The position numbers and the translations under genes were made by a program. The notes under the pieces were generated by a model, which had not been told where the DNA came from, ran no database searches, and was given only the letters and a program-made list of their open reading frames with translations. A DNA stretch of 30,879 bases from Caryophanales bacterium UBA5026 (GTDB taxonomy: Bacteria; Bacillota_I; Bacilli_A; RF39; UBA660), in assembly GCA_002416285.1 (NCBI GenBank), contig DICM01000038.1, positions 1-30,879 of the forward strand, given 5' to 3'. This document shows positions 15,956 to 22,261 of this stretch, piece after piece. Position 1 is the stretch's first letter. Every line of letters starts with the position of its first letter.

Positions 15956-16171
15956 ATGACGATAGATACAGTGAAAAGAGAGTTAGAAGAACATATTGGT
16001 GATGTTGTAACAATAAACTGTAGTTTAGGAAGAAATAAATATGAGACCTATCATGTGGAAATCAAAGAACTATATAATCATATTTTTTTAGTAGAGGTTC
16101 CTGAAAAAAAGGAAATTAAATCATTTGCTTATACAGATGTGCTTACAAAAATCATAAAAATAAAGTACTAA
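15956..16171 (+). CDS. veg: Veg protein
   Basis: Veg is a small protein linked in B. subtilis to biofilm formation and spore outgrowth. The 71-residue product starts IDTVKRELEEHIGDVVTIN and contains CSLGRNKYETYHVEI, which correspond to the family's helix and GRRK core, and ends with FAYTDVLTKIIKI, matching the YADILTETVEL end of the B. subtilis protein. AGGAGG precedes the ATG. It lies 8 nt after yabG and is probably cotranscribed. The yabG-veg-spoVG order recalls B. subtilis with the genes between lost. Confidence 0.88.
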   Translation: MTIDTVKRELEEHIGDVVTINCSLGRNKYETYHVEIKELYNHIFLVEVPEKKEIKSFAYTDVLTKIIKIKY

Positions 16172-16192
16172 GTAAAAAAAATGTAAAATTTA

Positions 16193-16221
16193 TTGATTTT
16201 ATGGGCTGAATAGGATACAAT
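16193..16221 (+). promoter_or_regulatory. Promoter of spoVG
   Basis: TTGATT (16193-16198), 17 bp, TACAAT (16216-16221) fit sigma-A. In B. subtilis spoVG uses sigma-H; a GAAT-containing stretch (16208-16211) is present but the matching -35 is poor, so I prefer sigma-A. Confidence 0.65.
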
Positions 16222-16253
16222 GAAAGTGTAGAAAATACTGAAGGGAGATACAT

Positions 16254-16520
16254 ATGAAGATAACATCTGTTAAAGTTCACGTTACTGAAAAAGAAGATTC
16301 AAGAATGAAAGGAATTGCTTCAGTTATTATTGATGATTGTTTTGCAATTCATGACATTCGTATCATCGAAGGTGTTGATCGTACTTTCATCGCTATGCCA
16401 AGTAGAAAAACACCATCTGGTGAATATCGTGATGTAGCAAACCCAATTACGAGCGAATGCCGTACTATGTTTGAAGATGCTGTATTAAAAGCATATGAAG
16501 AAGAAAAGAAGAACGTGTAA
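16254..16520 (+). CDS. spoVG: Septation and RNA-binding regulator SpoVG
   Basis: SpoVG is a small nucleic-acid-binding regulator affecting septation and development in Firmicutes. The 88-residue protein shows the family core: MKITSVKVHV at the start, MKGIASVIIDDCFAIHDIRIIEG, and FIAMPSRKTPSGEYRDVANPI, then a helix with the Arg/Lys-rich end. AAGGGAG precedes the ATG. The last two codons and the stop form part of the terminator hairpin. yabP follows with its own promoter. Confidence 0.97.
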   Translation: MKITSVKVHVTEKEDSRMKGIASVIIDDCFAIHDIRIIEGVDRTFIAMPSRKTPSGEYRDVANPITSECRTMFEDAVLKAYEEEKKNV

Positions 16521-16531
16521 GTTCTTTTTTT
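16509..16531 (+). terminator. Terminator embracing the spoVG stop
   Basis: AAGAAC (16509-16514) pairs with GTTCTT (16521-16526); the TAA lies in the loop and seven to eight T follow. Confidence 0.85.
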
Positions 16532-16532
16532 G

Positions 16533-16561
16533 TTCTATGATTCTTTTTTGATGCATACCAT
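16533..16561 (+). promoter_or_regulatory. Possible sigma-E promoter of yabPQ
   Basis: CATACCAT (16554-16561) matches the sigma-E -10 at 7 of 8. TTCTATG (16533-16539), 14 bp upstream, matches the -35 at 4 of 7. yabP and yabQ are sigma-E genes in B. subtilis. Confidence 0.5.
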
Positions 16562-16579
16562 TAATTAGGAGGAATCGAT

Positions 16580-16870
16580 ATGGACAAGGATAGCATGGCA
16601 ATCTCATCTACACATAGTATTACTATTAATGAACGTAAAAGTATAGCAATTACAGGGGTCAAAAAAATTGATAGCTTTGATGATGAAGAGTTTCTTCTAG
16701 AGACCAATATGGGTTATATAATTATTAAAGGGGAAGAATTAGAAATAATGAAGCTTGATACCTATCAAGGAAATGTTTCGATAAAAGGAAGATTAAATAG
16801 CTTCAGTTATATGGAGAGTGGAACCAAAAAAGAAAAAGAAGATAGTGTTTTTAGTAAGTTGTTTAAATAA
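16580..16870 (+). CDS. yabP: Sporulation protein YabP
   Basis: YabP is a small mother-cell sporulation protein of the YabP/YqfC family, thought to act in spore envelope formation. The 96-residue product carries the family pattern SITINERKSIAITGVKKIDSFDDEEF, a Gly-Tyr beta strand (NMGYIIIKGEEL) and SIKGRLNSFSY. AGGAGG precedes the ATG. The stop overlaps the yabQ start (TAATG), so the pair is translationally coupled. The order yabP-yabQ-divIC is as in B. subtilis. Confidence 0.93.
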   Translation: MDKDSMAISSTHSITINERKSIAITGVKKIDSFDDEEFLLETNMGYIIIKGEELEIMKLDTYQGNVSIKGRLNSFSYMESGTKKEKEDSVFSKLFK

Positions 16871-17169
16871 TGCCATTACAGGAACAGATTGCTACACTTT
16901 TCGCTTCTTATCTTTTTGGAATCTTCTTTTCCTTATTTTTAAGCATTAATTATCGTATTATTTACGAGAGTAAAAAAATCATTCGAATCATAGGGACTTT
17001 CCTATTTGTATTTTTAACCGTAATGATTTATTTTATATTACTTCAAAAAATTAATCATGGTATTCTACATCCATATTCTTTCATTGTAATATTATGTGGA
17101 ATATTAACAGAACATTATGGGGAACGATTTATCAAGCCTTATTTCAAAAAAATCCAATGGAAACACTAA
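16870..17169 (+). CDS. yabQ: Spore cortex membrane protein YabQ
   Basis: YabQ is an integral membrane protein needed for spore cortex formation in B. subtilis. The 99-residue product is a short member, with an N-terminal LQEQIATLFASYLFGIFFSL segment and hydrophobic helices at about 9-26, 40-59 and 68-81. Its position directly after yabP (one-base overlap) and before divIC supports the call more than sequence alone. The TAA lies inside the following terminator hairpin. Confidence 0.88.
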   Translation: MPLQEQIATLFASYLFGIFFSLFLSINYRIIYESKKIIRIIGTFLFVFLTVMIYFILLQKINHGILHPYSFIVILCGILTEHYGERFIKPYFKKIQWKH

Positions 17170-17182
17170 TAAGTGTTTTTTT
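17161..17182 (+). terminator. Terminator embracing the yabQ stop
   Basis: AAACACT (17161-17167) pairs with AGTGTTT (17172-17178) with the TAA spanning arm and loop, then a T run. Confidence 0.85.
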
Positions 17183-17196
17183 GTCGTCTCCTTTGA

Positions 17197-17225
17197 TTGC
17201 GTAATAAAGTTTCGAATGTTATAAT
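17197..17225 (+). promoter_or_regulatory. Sigma-A promoter of divIC
   Basis: TTGCGT (17197-17202), 17 bp, TATAAT (17220-17225), with extended TG at 17217-17218. Confidence 0.82.
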
Positions 17226-17246
17226 GTTTATGGTAGGTGAAGTATA

Positions 17247-17657
17247 ATGGCGAAGAAAAAAGTAACAAAAGCATCGAAAAGAAGGCTACTTTGTTTTGGT
17301 GTAATTTCGATTTTTGTAATGGTTTATTTTTTTATCAGTCTCTCTTATTATGCTTATAATATCTATAGTCTTCAGAATGAACAAGAAAACTTAGAGCAAC
17401 AGTTAATTACACTTCAGAAAAATGAACAGGATTTAAAAATTGAAATTGAAAAGTTAAAAGATCCTGACTATCTGGCTAGGTATGCCCGTGAAAACTATTC
17501 TTATTCCAAAGATGGAGAATTAGTAATTAAATTAAATAAAACGGTTGAGAAAGCAAAACAAGCACAGGAAAAATTTGATTTTAATTTTTATTTATTCTGT
17601 GGTGGAGGAGTTATCTTATTCTTTATTATTTTATATGTAATACGAAAAAAGAAATAG
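17247..17657 (+). CDS. divIC: Septum protein DivIC (FtsB family) with extra C-terminal helix
   Basis: DivIC is a bitopic division protein that works with FtsL and DivIB at the septum. This 136-residue version has a basic N-terminus, a membrane helix (about 14-36), a coiled coil (about 40-70) and the family signature DPDYLARYARENYSYSKDGE (72-91). Unlike the usual bitopic form it then continues through a short helix to a second hydrophobic segment (about 113-132) and a basic end (RKKK). That would return the C-terminus to the cytoplasm. A terminator shared with convergent lemA follows. Confidence 0.9.
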   Translation: MAKKKVTKASKRRLLCFGVISIFVMVYFFISLSYYAYNIYSLQNEQENLEQQLITLQKNEQDLKIEIEKLKDPDYLARYARENYSYSKDGELVIKLNKTVEKAKQAQEKFDFNFYLFCGGGVILFFIILYVIRKKK

Positions 17658-17676
17658 AATTGAACTATTTCTTTTT
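17646..17676. terminator. Bidirectional terminator between divIC and lemA
   Basis: A perfect 12-bp stem, 17646-17657 with 17665-17676, with A-rich and T-rich outer ends. It covers the divIC stop and the lemA stop. Confidence 0.88.
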
Positions 17677-18220
17677 ATAATTTAAAATCATTTATAATTT
17701 CATCGGTCATATCTTTTCCATCAAAATAAGATTTTTGTTTATAATGATGTATTTTTGCCACAATTGCTGAAGGGAATTTTAGTACTAATTTATTGAAGTC
17801 TGTAATAATGTCATTGTAATATTTTCTAGCTGCAACAATCTCCGCTTCAGATTCGAATAATCCCATATCAGTTTTTAAAAAACATTCACTGCATTTTAAT
17901 TCTGGTATTTTTTCTTTATAATGATGGAATTCATTAATACCAGCATAGAGTTCACGATCAAGCTCAAAATTGCTTAGCTTTCGAGACCGCAATTTAACGA
18001 TACACTCTAAGACTTCTTGTTCTTCTTTTATATTCGCTTTAATGATTCCAATTGATTTATTTAATAAATCAAAACGTTTTCTCAAAGTAGTATCAATGAA
18101 CGCTTCTGCTTCATTGATTCTGATAATATAGGTTTGGAAGTGGTTGTAAGTAGCAATATAGCTAATTGCTATTAGGCCAATGATAATTAATGAGACTAAG
18201 CTAATAATTAAAACATACAC
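17675..18220 (-). CDS. lemA: LemA family membrane-anchored protein
   Basis: LemA proteins have an N-terminal membrane anchor and a long helical domain; their cellular role is unclear. Here residues 3-23 form the anchor. The helical domain has INEAEAFIDTTLRKRFDLLNKSI (35-57), which corresponds to the family's V..AWSDIDVQLKRR motif, and EAEIVAARKYYNDIITDFN, which corresponds to ENDIAAARRYYNGAVREYN. The length of 181 residues is normal. An extended -10 (TGTTATAAT, ending at 18239 on the minus strand) lies upstream, next to two copies of TATGATCA. gerQ lies upstream on the same strand. Confidence 0.85.
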   Translation of the reverse strand: MYVLIISLVSLIIIGLIAISYIATYNHFQTYIIRINEAEAFIDTTLRKRFDLLNKSIGIIKANIKEEQEVLECIVKLRSRKLSNFELDRELYAGINEFHHYKEKIPELKCSECFLKTDMGLFESEAEIVAARKYYNDIITDFNKLVLKFPSAIVAKIHHYKQKSYFDGKDMTDEIINDFKL

Positions 18221-18264
18221 TTATGATCACCTATGATCATTATAACAAAATAGTTGCAGAATTA

Positions 18265-18636
18265 CTAGGTATTTGGAACAAATTGAGGGTTATAATTAAT
18301 TTTTTCGTCAAAAGTGATAAAGTCAACATAGATCATAAGTAATAAAAACCATTTTCCGGTAGTTGGATCACTTAAAATAATATGGTCGCGTCCGGATTGC
18401 TCAATAATACCGACAAATTCACGGTCACGAAACTCATTTGAGTCGGGGAATGTCATGTGAACACGAACTTGTTTTCCTCTATTTAATCTCAAGATATTTT
18501 CAATATAAGATTGTTCCATAGGAAGTTCTGTGGCACTATAGTTTGGAGCAGTTGTTTGATTTGGAGTGGGAATTTGTCCTGGTGTATAAATTGGTTGTCC
18601 TGGAAAAGGAGCTTTTCCCATATAATTATTATTCAT
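18265..18636 (-). CDS. gerQ: Spore coat protein GerQ
   Basis: GerQ is an inner coat protein needed for localisation of the cortex-lytic enzyme CwlJ and is cross-linked by transglutaminase in Bacillus. The 123-residue protein has a Pro/Gln-rich N-terminal tail (1-38) and the conserved C-terminal domain beginning EQSYIENILRLNRGK, with GRDHIILSDP and YVDFITFDEKI. The tail is shorter than in B. subtilis and has one Lys (K8) before the domain. AAAGGATG precedes the ATG. It is divergent from pduL and has a sigma-E-like promoter. Confidence 0.95.
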   Translation of the reverse strand: MNNNYMGKAPFPGQPIYTPGQIPTPNQTTAPNYSATELPMEQSYIENILRLNRGKQVRVHMTFPDSNEFRDREFVGIIEQSGRDHIILSDPTTGKWFLLLMIYVDFITFDEKINYNPQFVPNT

Positions 18637-18656
18637 AATATCATCCTTTCTGTATC

Positions 18657-18685
18657 AATATATGAAAAATGGGGAAAAATTATGA
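18657..18685 (-). promoter_or_regulatory. Sigma-E-like promoter of gerQ
   Basis: On the minus strand TCATAAT (18685-18679), a 14-bp spacer and CATATATT (18664-18657) match the sigma-E consensus 6 of 7 and 6 of 8. The -35 overlaps the pduL -10 region on the other strand. Confidence 0.5.
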
Positions 18686-18691
18686 TATAAT
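18683..18691 (+). promoter_or_regulatory. Extended -10 promoter of pduL
   Basis: TGATATAAT at 18683-18691. The -35 is weak (TGAAAA around 18663). Confidence 0.6.
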
Positions 18692-18719
18692 AAGAAAGAA
18701 TTAGAAGGAGGGTGAGAAC

Positions 18720-19295
18720 GTGCAAGTACCTATAGGAATATCAAATAGACATATTCATTTAAATGAAGCTGATTTAAAGGTTTTATTTGGAGAGGGATAT
18801 GAGTTAGAAAAGGCAAAAGACTTAACACAACCTGGACAATATGCTTCGACAAGTAAAGTTACTATTAAGACCAAAAAAGATGAAATTTCAGGAGTTCGTG
18901 TCCTAGGTCCAATTCGTCCTTATACGCAAGTTGAGATTTCTTTAACAGATGCTTATAAGCTTGGCTTGAAACCACCTGTTCGTGATTCTGGTAATCTTGA
19001 TGGCAGCGAGGCAATTACTATTGTTGGTCCAGTTGGAGAGCTTGTTTTAGAAAAGGGTTGTATTATTGCAACTCGCCATATTCATATTACACCAGAACAA
19101 ATGAAAGAATTTGGATTTGAAGGAAAAAGAGAAGTAAAGGTTAAAATTGATGGAATCAAGGGTGGAATCTTAGATCATGTTCAATTGAAAGTAAATCCGA
19201 TTTCTTACTTTGAACTTCATTTAGATACAGATGATGCGAATGCCCATTTATTAGGATTGGGTGCAATAGGAGAAATTATTGATGAGCAAGAATAA
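18720..19295 (+). CDS. pduL: Phosphate propanoyltransferase/phosphotransacetylase PduL
   Basis: PduL moves acyl groups between acyl-CoA and phosphate; in organisms without Pta it serves as phosphotransacetylase for ATP formation through acetate kinase. The 191-residue enzyme has the two duplicated zinc-binding motifs SNRHIHL (8-14) and ATRHIHI (about 117-123), plus the late His-containing segment YFELHLDTDDAN. GTG start after AAGGAGG. No microcompartment shell genes are present and there is no N-terminal targeting extension, so a housekeeping fermentative role is likely. It overlaps the next gene by 14 nt. Confidence 0.95.
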   Translation: MQVPIGISNRHIHLNEADLKVLFGEGYELEKAKDLTQPGQYASTSKVTIKTKKDEISGVRVLGPIRPYTQVEISLTDAYKLGLKPPVRDSGNLDGSEAITIVGPVGELVLEKGCIIATRHIHITPEQMKEFGFEGKREVKVKIDGIKGGILDHVQLKVNPISYFELHLDTDDANAHLLGLGAIGEIIDEQE

Positions 19296-19509
19296 ATTTG
19301 AAGTTTGTGATCGATGTAAAGCAAATAATTTAGAAACATTAATTCCTAAATTAAAAGAGGTTGATCCCGAAGCAGAAATAGAAGTTCGTTGTATTCGTTT
19401 TTGTGGAATTGGTAGGCAAAAGATAGTTGTTTTAGTGAATCATTTGCCAGTGATTGGGATGACAGAAGACGAAGTTATCGATAAAGTAAAAGAAAAAATA
19501 AACGGCTAA
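19282..19509 (+). CDS. DUF1450 (YuzB-like) small Cys protein
   Basis: The 75-residue product has Cys pairs VCDRC (9, 12) and RCIRFC, a thioredoxin/ferredoxin-like small fold, and a C-terminal V(L)VN....G.T.DE segment as in DUF1450 proteins. The function of the family is unknown; the Cys pattern could hold metal or act in redox. The ATG at 19282 follows AGGAG by 9 nt and overlaps pduL, so the two are coupled. The call rests on length, Cys pattern and general shape. Confidence 0.7.
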   Translation: MSKNKFEVCDRCKANNLETLIPKLKEVDPEAEIEVRCIRFCGIGRQKIVVLVNHLPVIGMTEDEVIDKVKEKING

Positions 19510-19530
19510 TAGCCGTTTTATTGTTTTTTA
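19500..19530. terminator. Bidirectional terminator between DUF1450 gene and XRE gene
   Basis: AAACGGCT (19500-19507) pairs with AGCCGTTT (19511-19518) around AAT, with T-rich sequence on the right and A-rich on the left. The TAA (19507-19509) is in the hairpin. Confidence 0.85.
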
Positions 19531-19534
19531 GTAA

Positions 19535-19768
19535 TCATTTATCTTCTTGTTTCGAGGTGATGTATGGTTCAGAGAGATCACTAACACCTAAAATATAATC
19601 GGTACTCACCTTGTATAATTTTGATAGTTTTATTAATGTTTCACTCGATACATCATTATTTCCAGTTTCAATATGTGAATACCCTCTTTGTGACATATTC
19701 AACTTTTTTGCAACTTGTTCTTGTGTCCAATCTTTATCTTCTCTTAAGTCTTTTATTCTTTTATACAT
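19535..19768 (-). CDS. XRE-family HTH transcriptional regulator
   Basis: The 77-residue protein is a single Cro/C1-type helix-turn-helix: RIKDLREDKDWTQEQVAKKLNMSQRGYSHIETG with the recognition helix at about 28-38, then LIKLSKLYKVSTDYILG and a short polar tail. There is no ligand or peptidase domain. The start at 19768 is 4 nt after AAGGTGAT; upstream starts fall inside that site. It is divergent from the pilin-like gene, and tandem 10-bp repeats in that gene's promoter look like its operator, which suggests local repression. Confidence 0.92.
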   Translation of the reverse strand: MYKRIKDLREDKDWTQEQVAKKLNMSQRGYSHIETGNNDVSSETLIKLSKLYKVSTDYILGVSDLSEPYITSKQEDK

Positions 19769-19814
19769 TTTCATCACCTTATATAAGAAATTATATCGGT
19801 AAAAATATATCTCG

Positions 19815-19843
19815 TTGACTTTTAGTCTAAAATAGTCTAAAAT
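19815..19843 (+). promoter_or_regulatory. Promoter and tandem operator of the pilin-like gene
   Basis: TTGACT (19815-19820), 17 bp, TAAAAT (19838-19843). Between them are two contiguous copies of TAGTCTAAAA (19823-19832 and 19833-19842), one helical turn apart, and GACT-TTT-AGTC (19817-19827) forms a small dyad with the -35. This is well placed for repression by the divergent XRE protein. Confidence 0.65.
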
Positions 19844-19879
19844 TAGGTTGAAATGGAATAGTAAAGTCGGAGGGATATT

Positions 19880-22174
19880 ATGAAAAAAGGATTTACGTTA
19901 ATTGAATTATTGGCAGTAATTGTTATATTAGCAATTATCACATTAATTGCAACACCAATGATTCTTGGTGTCATTGATAGTGTTAAAAGAGGAACCGCAG
20001 AAAGTAGTACATACGGATATATTGATGCCATTGAGAAAAGTGATTTAAAAAATATGATTGATAATGGAATTAATCAAACTAGAAAAGATGGAATGTATAA
20101 TCTAAACTCGATTGGGACAATAAATTATAAAGGAAAAGGTCCCTCGGCGATATGTGTAACAATAAAAAAAGGGATCATTGAGTCAGGACAATTTAAATTT
20201 GATCAGTTTATAGTTGATTATAAGGATAATAAAGCACAAGTGATTTCTTCTAACGAAGAAATAGATTGTGATATATCCTCTCAAGATGTTACTCCTCCTG
20301 TTGTGACATTTTCTCCTAATGGAAAAATTGGCAGATTAGAATATATCGTAGTAAATATAACGGATGATTTTACTGGTGTGAATGAAAATGAATTAAAATA
20401 TTTATGGAAAGCAGATGATTTAGAGCCTAGTTCAGAGGATATTAATATTACATTTCAAAATAATGACAGAATTTTAGTGACAGAAGAAATGTCAGGTATC
20501 TATTATTTGTGGATTTCTGCAATGGATAACAAAGGAAATAAAACAATTGTCAAGAGTGGTACATATAATATCGACAATATTGCACCAGTAATTACTATAA
20601 GAGGGAATAATCCTTCCGTGCAAGGACCTGATTCACCTTATATAGATGCGGGAGCTATTGCTATTGACAACATCGATGGTGAATTAACAATTGAGATTAC
20701 CTCGAATGTTAACCCTAATTTAGTTGGAGAATATCAAGTTATTTATAAGGCGATTGATAATGCTGGGAATACAAGTACTGCTATTCGAACTGTTAAAGTG
20801 GAATGTAATGAAATTCGAACACCACAGGACCTCTATAATGTTCGTAATAATCCTTCTGGATATTATATGGTTATGAATGATATAAATATGTCAACAAGTG
20901 AATACAAAGATAATTTTGATGAAATTCCAACTTTTTCAGGAACGCTAAATGGTAACAATAAAAAAATTATTGGTTTTACCGGAAAATCAGCATTATTTAA
21001 TACTTTAACAGATGGTGCTGAAATTAAAAATTTAGAGTTTGATAGTTTAATTAATGGTTCTGAATCTAGTTCAGCAGCAGCGATTGCACTTAAGATACCA
21101 TCAGGAAATGTAACAGTCTCTAATGTGATTATCGATAAAAATTCCAAAATAATTGGGAATTCCGTTGGCGGATTAATTGCAAATTCAGCAGGAAATCTTA
21201 CTATTAGTAATAGTTCATTTCTTGGAACTATTACTGGAAGTGGAGATGTTGGTGGGTTAATTGCATTTTCTACTGGAACACTCGTAATCGAAAATAGTTT
21301 TACTAATGGAACTATTAACGGACAGAGTACAACAGGTGGACTAATTGGATATTCGAATGAAGGAATATTAAAAAAATCTTATAGTTTAGGAACAATTAAA
21401 TCTACTGGCTCTAGTGTTGGCGGATTGGTTGGTACTTCCGGAATTACAGAAATAGATGAGTGCTATACAAAAGCAGAAATTCGTGGGACCTATCAAATCG
21501 GTGGATTAATTGGATTTGATCGTATTAAAAATAATGTAACAATAACGAATAGTTATTCTGATGGAACAGTTACTGGATCACAATATTATATAGGTGGATT
21601 AATAGGTGAAGCTAATTCAACTAACATAACAATAAAAAATACTTATTCAAATAGCACCGTTAGTAGTACGTATACTTCCAAAGTTTATATAGGAGGTTTT
21701 ATTGGTAATGTAACAAAAGTCGGTACTATTTTGATCGAAAATGGATATAGTAACGGATCGGTTACCGCTAACAATAGCTTTGTTAGTGCAGTGATTGGAT
21801 ATTCTAAAAGTAATACTACTATATCTAACTTCTTTATTAGTGGAACTATTTCTGGAAGTGGATCATATCATGGTGCAGTGGTGGGCGGTAATGATGGACC
21901 TCTAAATATTAATAATATGTATATTTCTGGATTTTTAACGAATAGTGTGGTAGTTACTTCTGATACAAGAGGAGGGAATTTAAATAATGTTTATTGGATT
22001 GGCGAAACTACAGGTGTTTCTACAAGTACCTATGGTAGTTTAATTTCAACTAATACTCAATCAAAAAAACAATCTAGTTATAGTGGTTTTGATTTTGATA
22101 ATATTTGGGCTATCAAAGAGGGATCCTCTAGACCATATTTACGTAATTTACCTATTCCGAGTTCTGCTTATTAA
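19880..22174 (+). CDS. Type IV pilin-like leader fused to Ig-like and GLUG-repeat adhesin
   Basis: The 764-residue protein starts with a class III (type IV) prepilin signal: KKG cleaved before F5, Glu at +5, then a hydrophobic helix to about residue 31. A pilin-like head (35-130) follows. Next come an Ig-like region (about 138-235) and a DUF5011-type domain (about 235-308, DAGAIAIDNIDGELT...YKAIDNAGNTS). Residues about 310-700 hold GLUG repeats: at least seven (V/I/T)GG(L/F)(I/V) units between 429 and 610 and two degenerate ones after, expected to form a beta-solenoid. The end FDFDNIW...RPYL is typical of GLUG proteins. No pilus motor or prepilin peptidase is nearby. GGAGGG precedes the ATG. 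Confidence 0.88.
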   Translation: MKKGFTLIELLAVIVILAIITLIATPMILGVIDSVKRGTAESSTYGYIDAIEKSDLKNMIDNGINQTRKDGMYNLNSIGTINYKGKGPSAICVTIKKGIIESGQFKFDQFIVDYKDNKAQVISSNEEIDCDISSQDVTPPVVTFSPNGKIGRLEYIVVNITDDFTGVNENELKYLWKADDLEPSSEDINITFQNNDRILVTEEMSGIYYLWISAMDNKGNKTIVKSGTYNIDNIAPVITIRGNNPSVQGPDSPYIDAGAIAIDNIDGELTIEITSNVNPNLVGEYQVIYKAIDNAGNTSTAIRTVKVECNEIRTPQDLYNVRNNPSGYYMVMNDINMSTSEYKDNFDEIPTFSGTLNGNNKKIIGFTGKSALFNTLTDGAEIKNLEFDSLINGSESSSAAAIALKIPSGNVTVSNVIIDKNSKIIGNSVGGLIANSAGNLTISNSSFLGTITGSGDVGGLIAFSTGTLVIENSFTNGTINGQSTTGGLIGYSNEGILKKSYSLGTIKSTGSSVGGLVGTSGITEIDECYTKAEIRGTYQIGGLIGFDRIKNNVTITNSYSDGTVTGSQYYIGGLIGEANSTNITIKNTYSNSTVSSTYTSKVYIGGFIGNVTKVGTILIENGYSNGSVTANNSFVSAVIGYSKSNTTISNFFISGTISGSGSYHGAVVGGNDGPLNINNMYISGFLTNSVVVTSDTRGGNLNNVYWIGETTGVSTSTYGSLISTNTQSKKQSSYSGFDFDNIWAIKEGSSRPYLRNLPIPSSAY

Positions 22175-22209
22175 AAAAGGATAAGTGTTTCATAAACACC
22201 TATCTTTTT
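22173..22209 (+). terminator. Terminator of the pilin-like gene
   Basis: GTGTTT (22185-22190) pairs with AAACAC (22194-22199), extended past one mismatch by GATA (22180-22183) with TATC (22201-22204), with A and T runs at the ends. Confidence 0.8.
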
Positions 22210-22261
22210 GTTCTAAAAATGAATATAGAAAATAATATCCATATTTTCAATGGGACAATTA

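Noticed and set aside
18221..18240. TATGATCA direct repeats upstream of lemA as a regulator site
   Set aside because: Two copies are present, but one overlaps the ribosome site and the spacing is irregular; not strong enough to list as an operator.
21160..21900. DNA tandem repeats in the pilin-like gene
   Set aside because: The repetition is at protein level (GLUG units) and the DNA copies are diverged, so slippage-type phase variation is unlikely.
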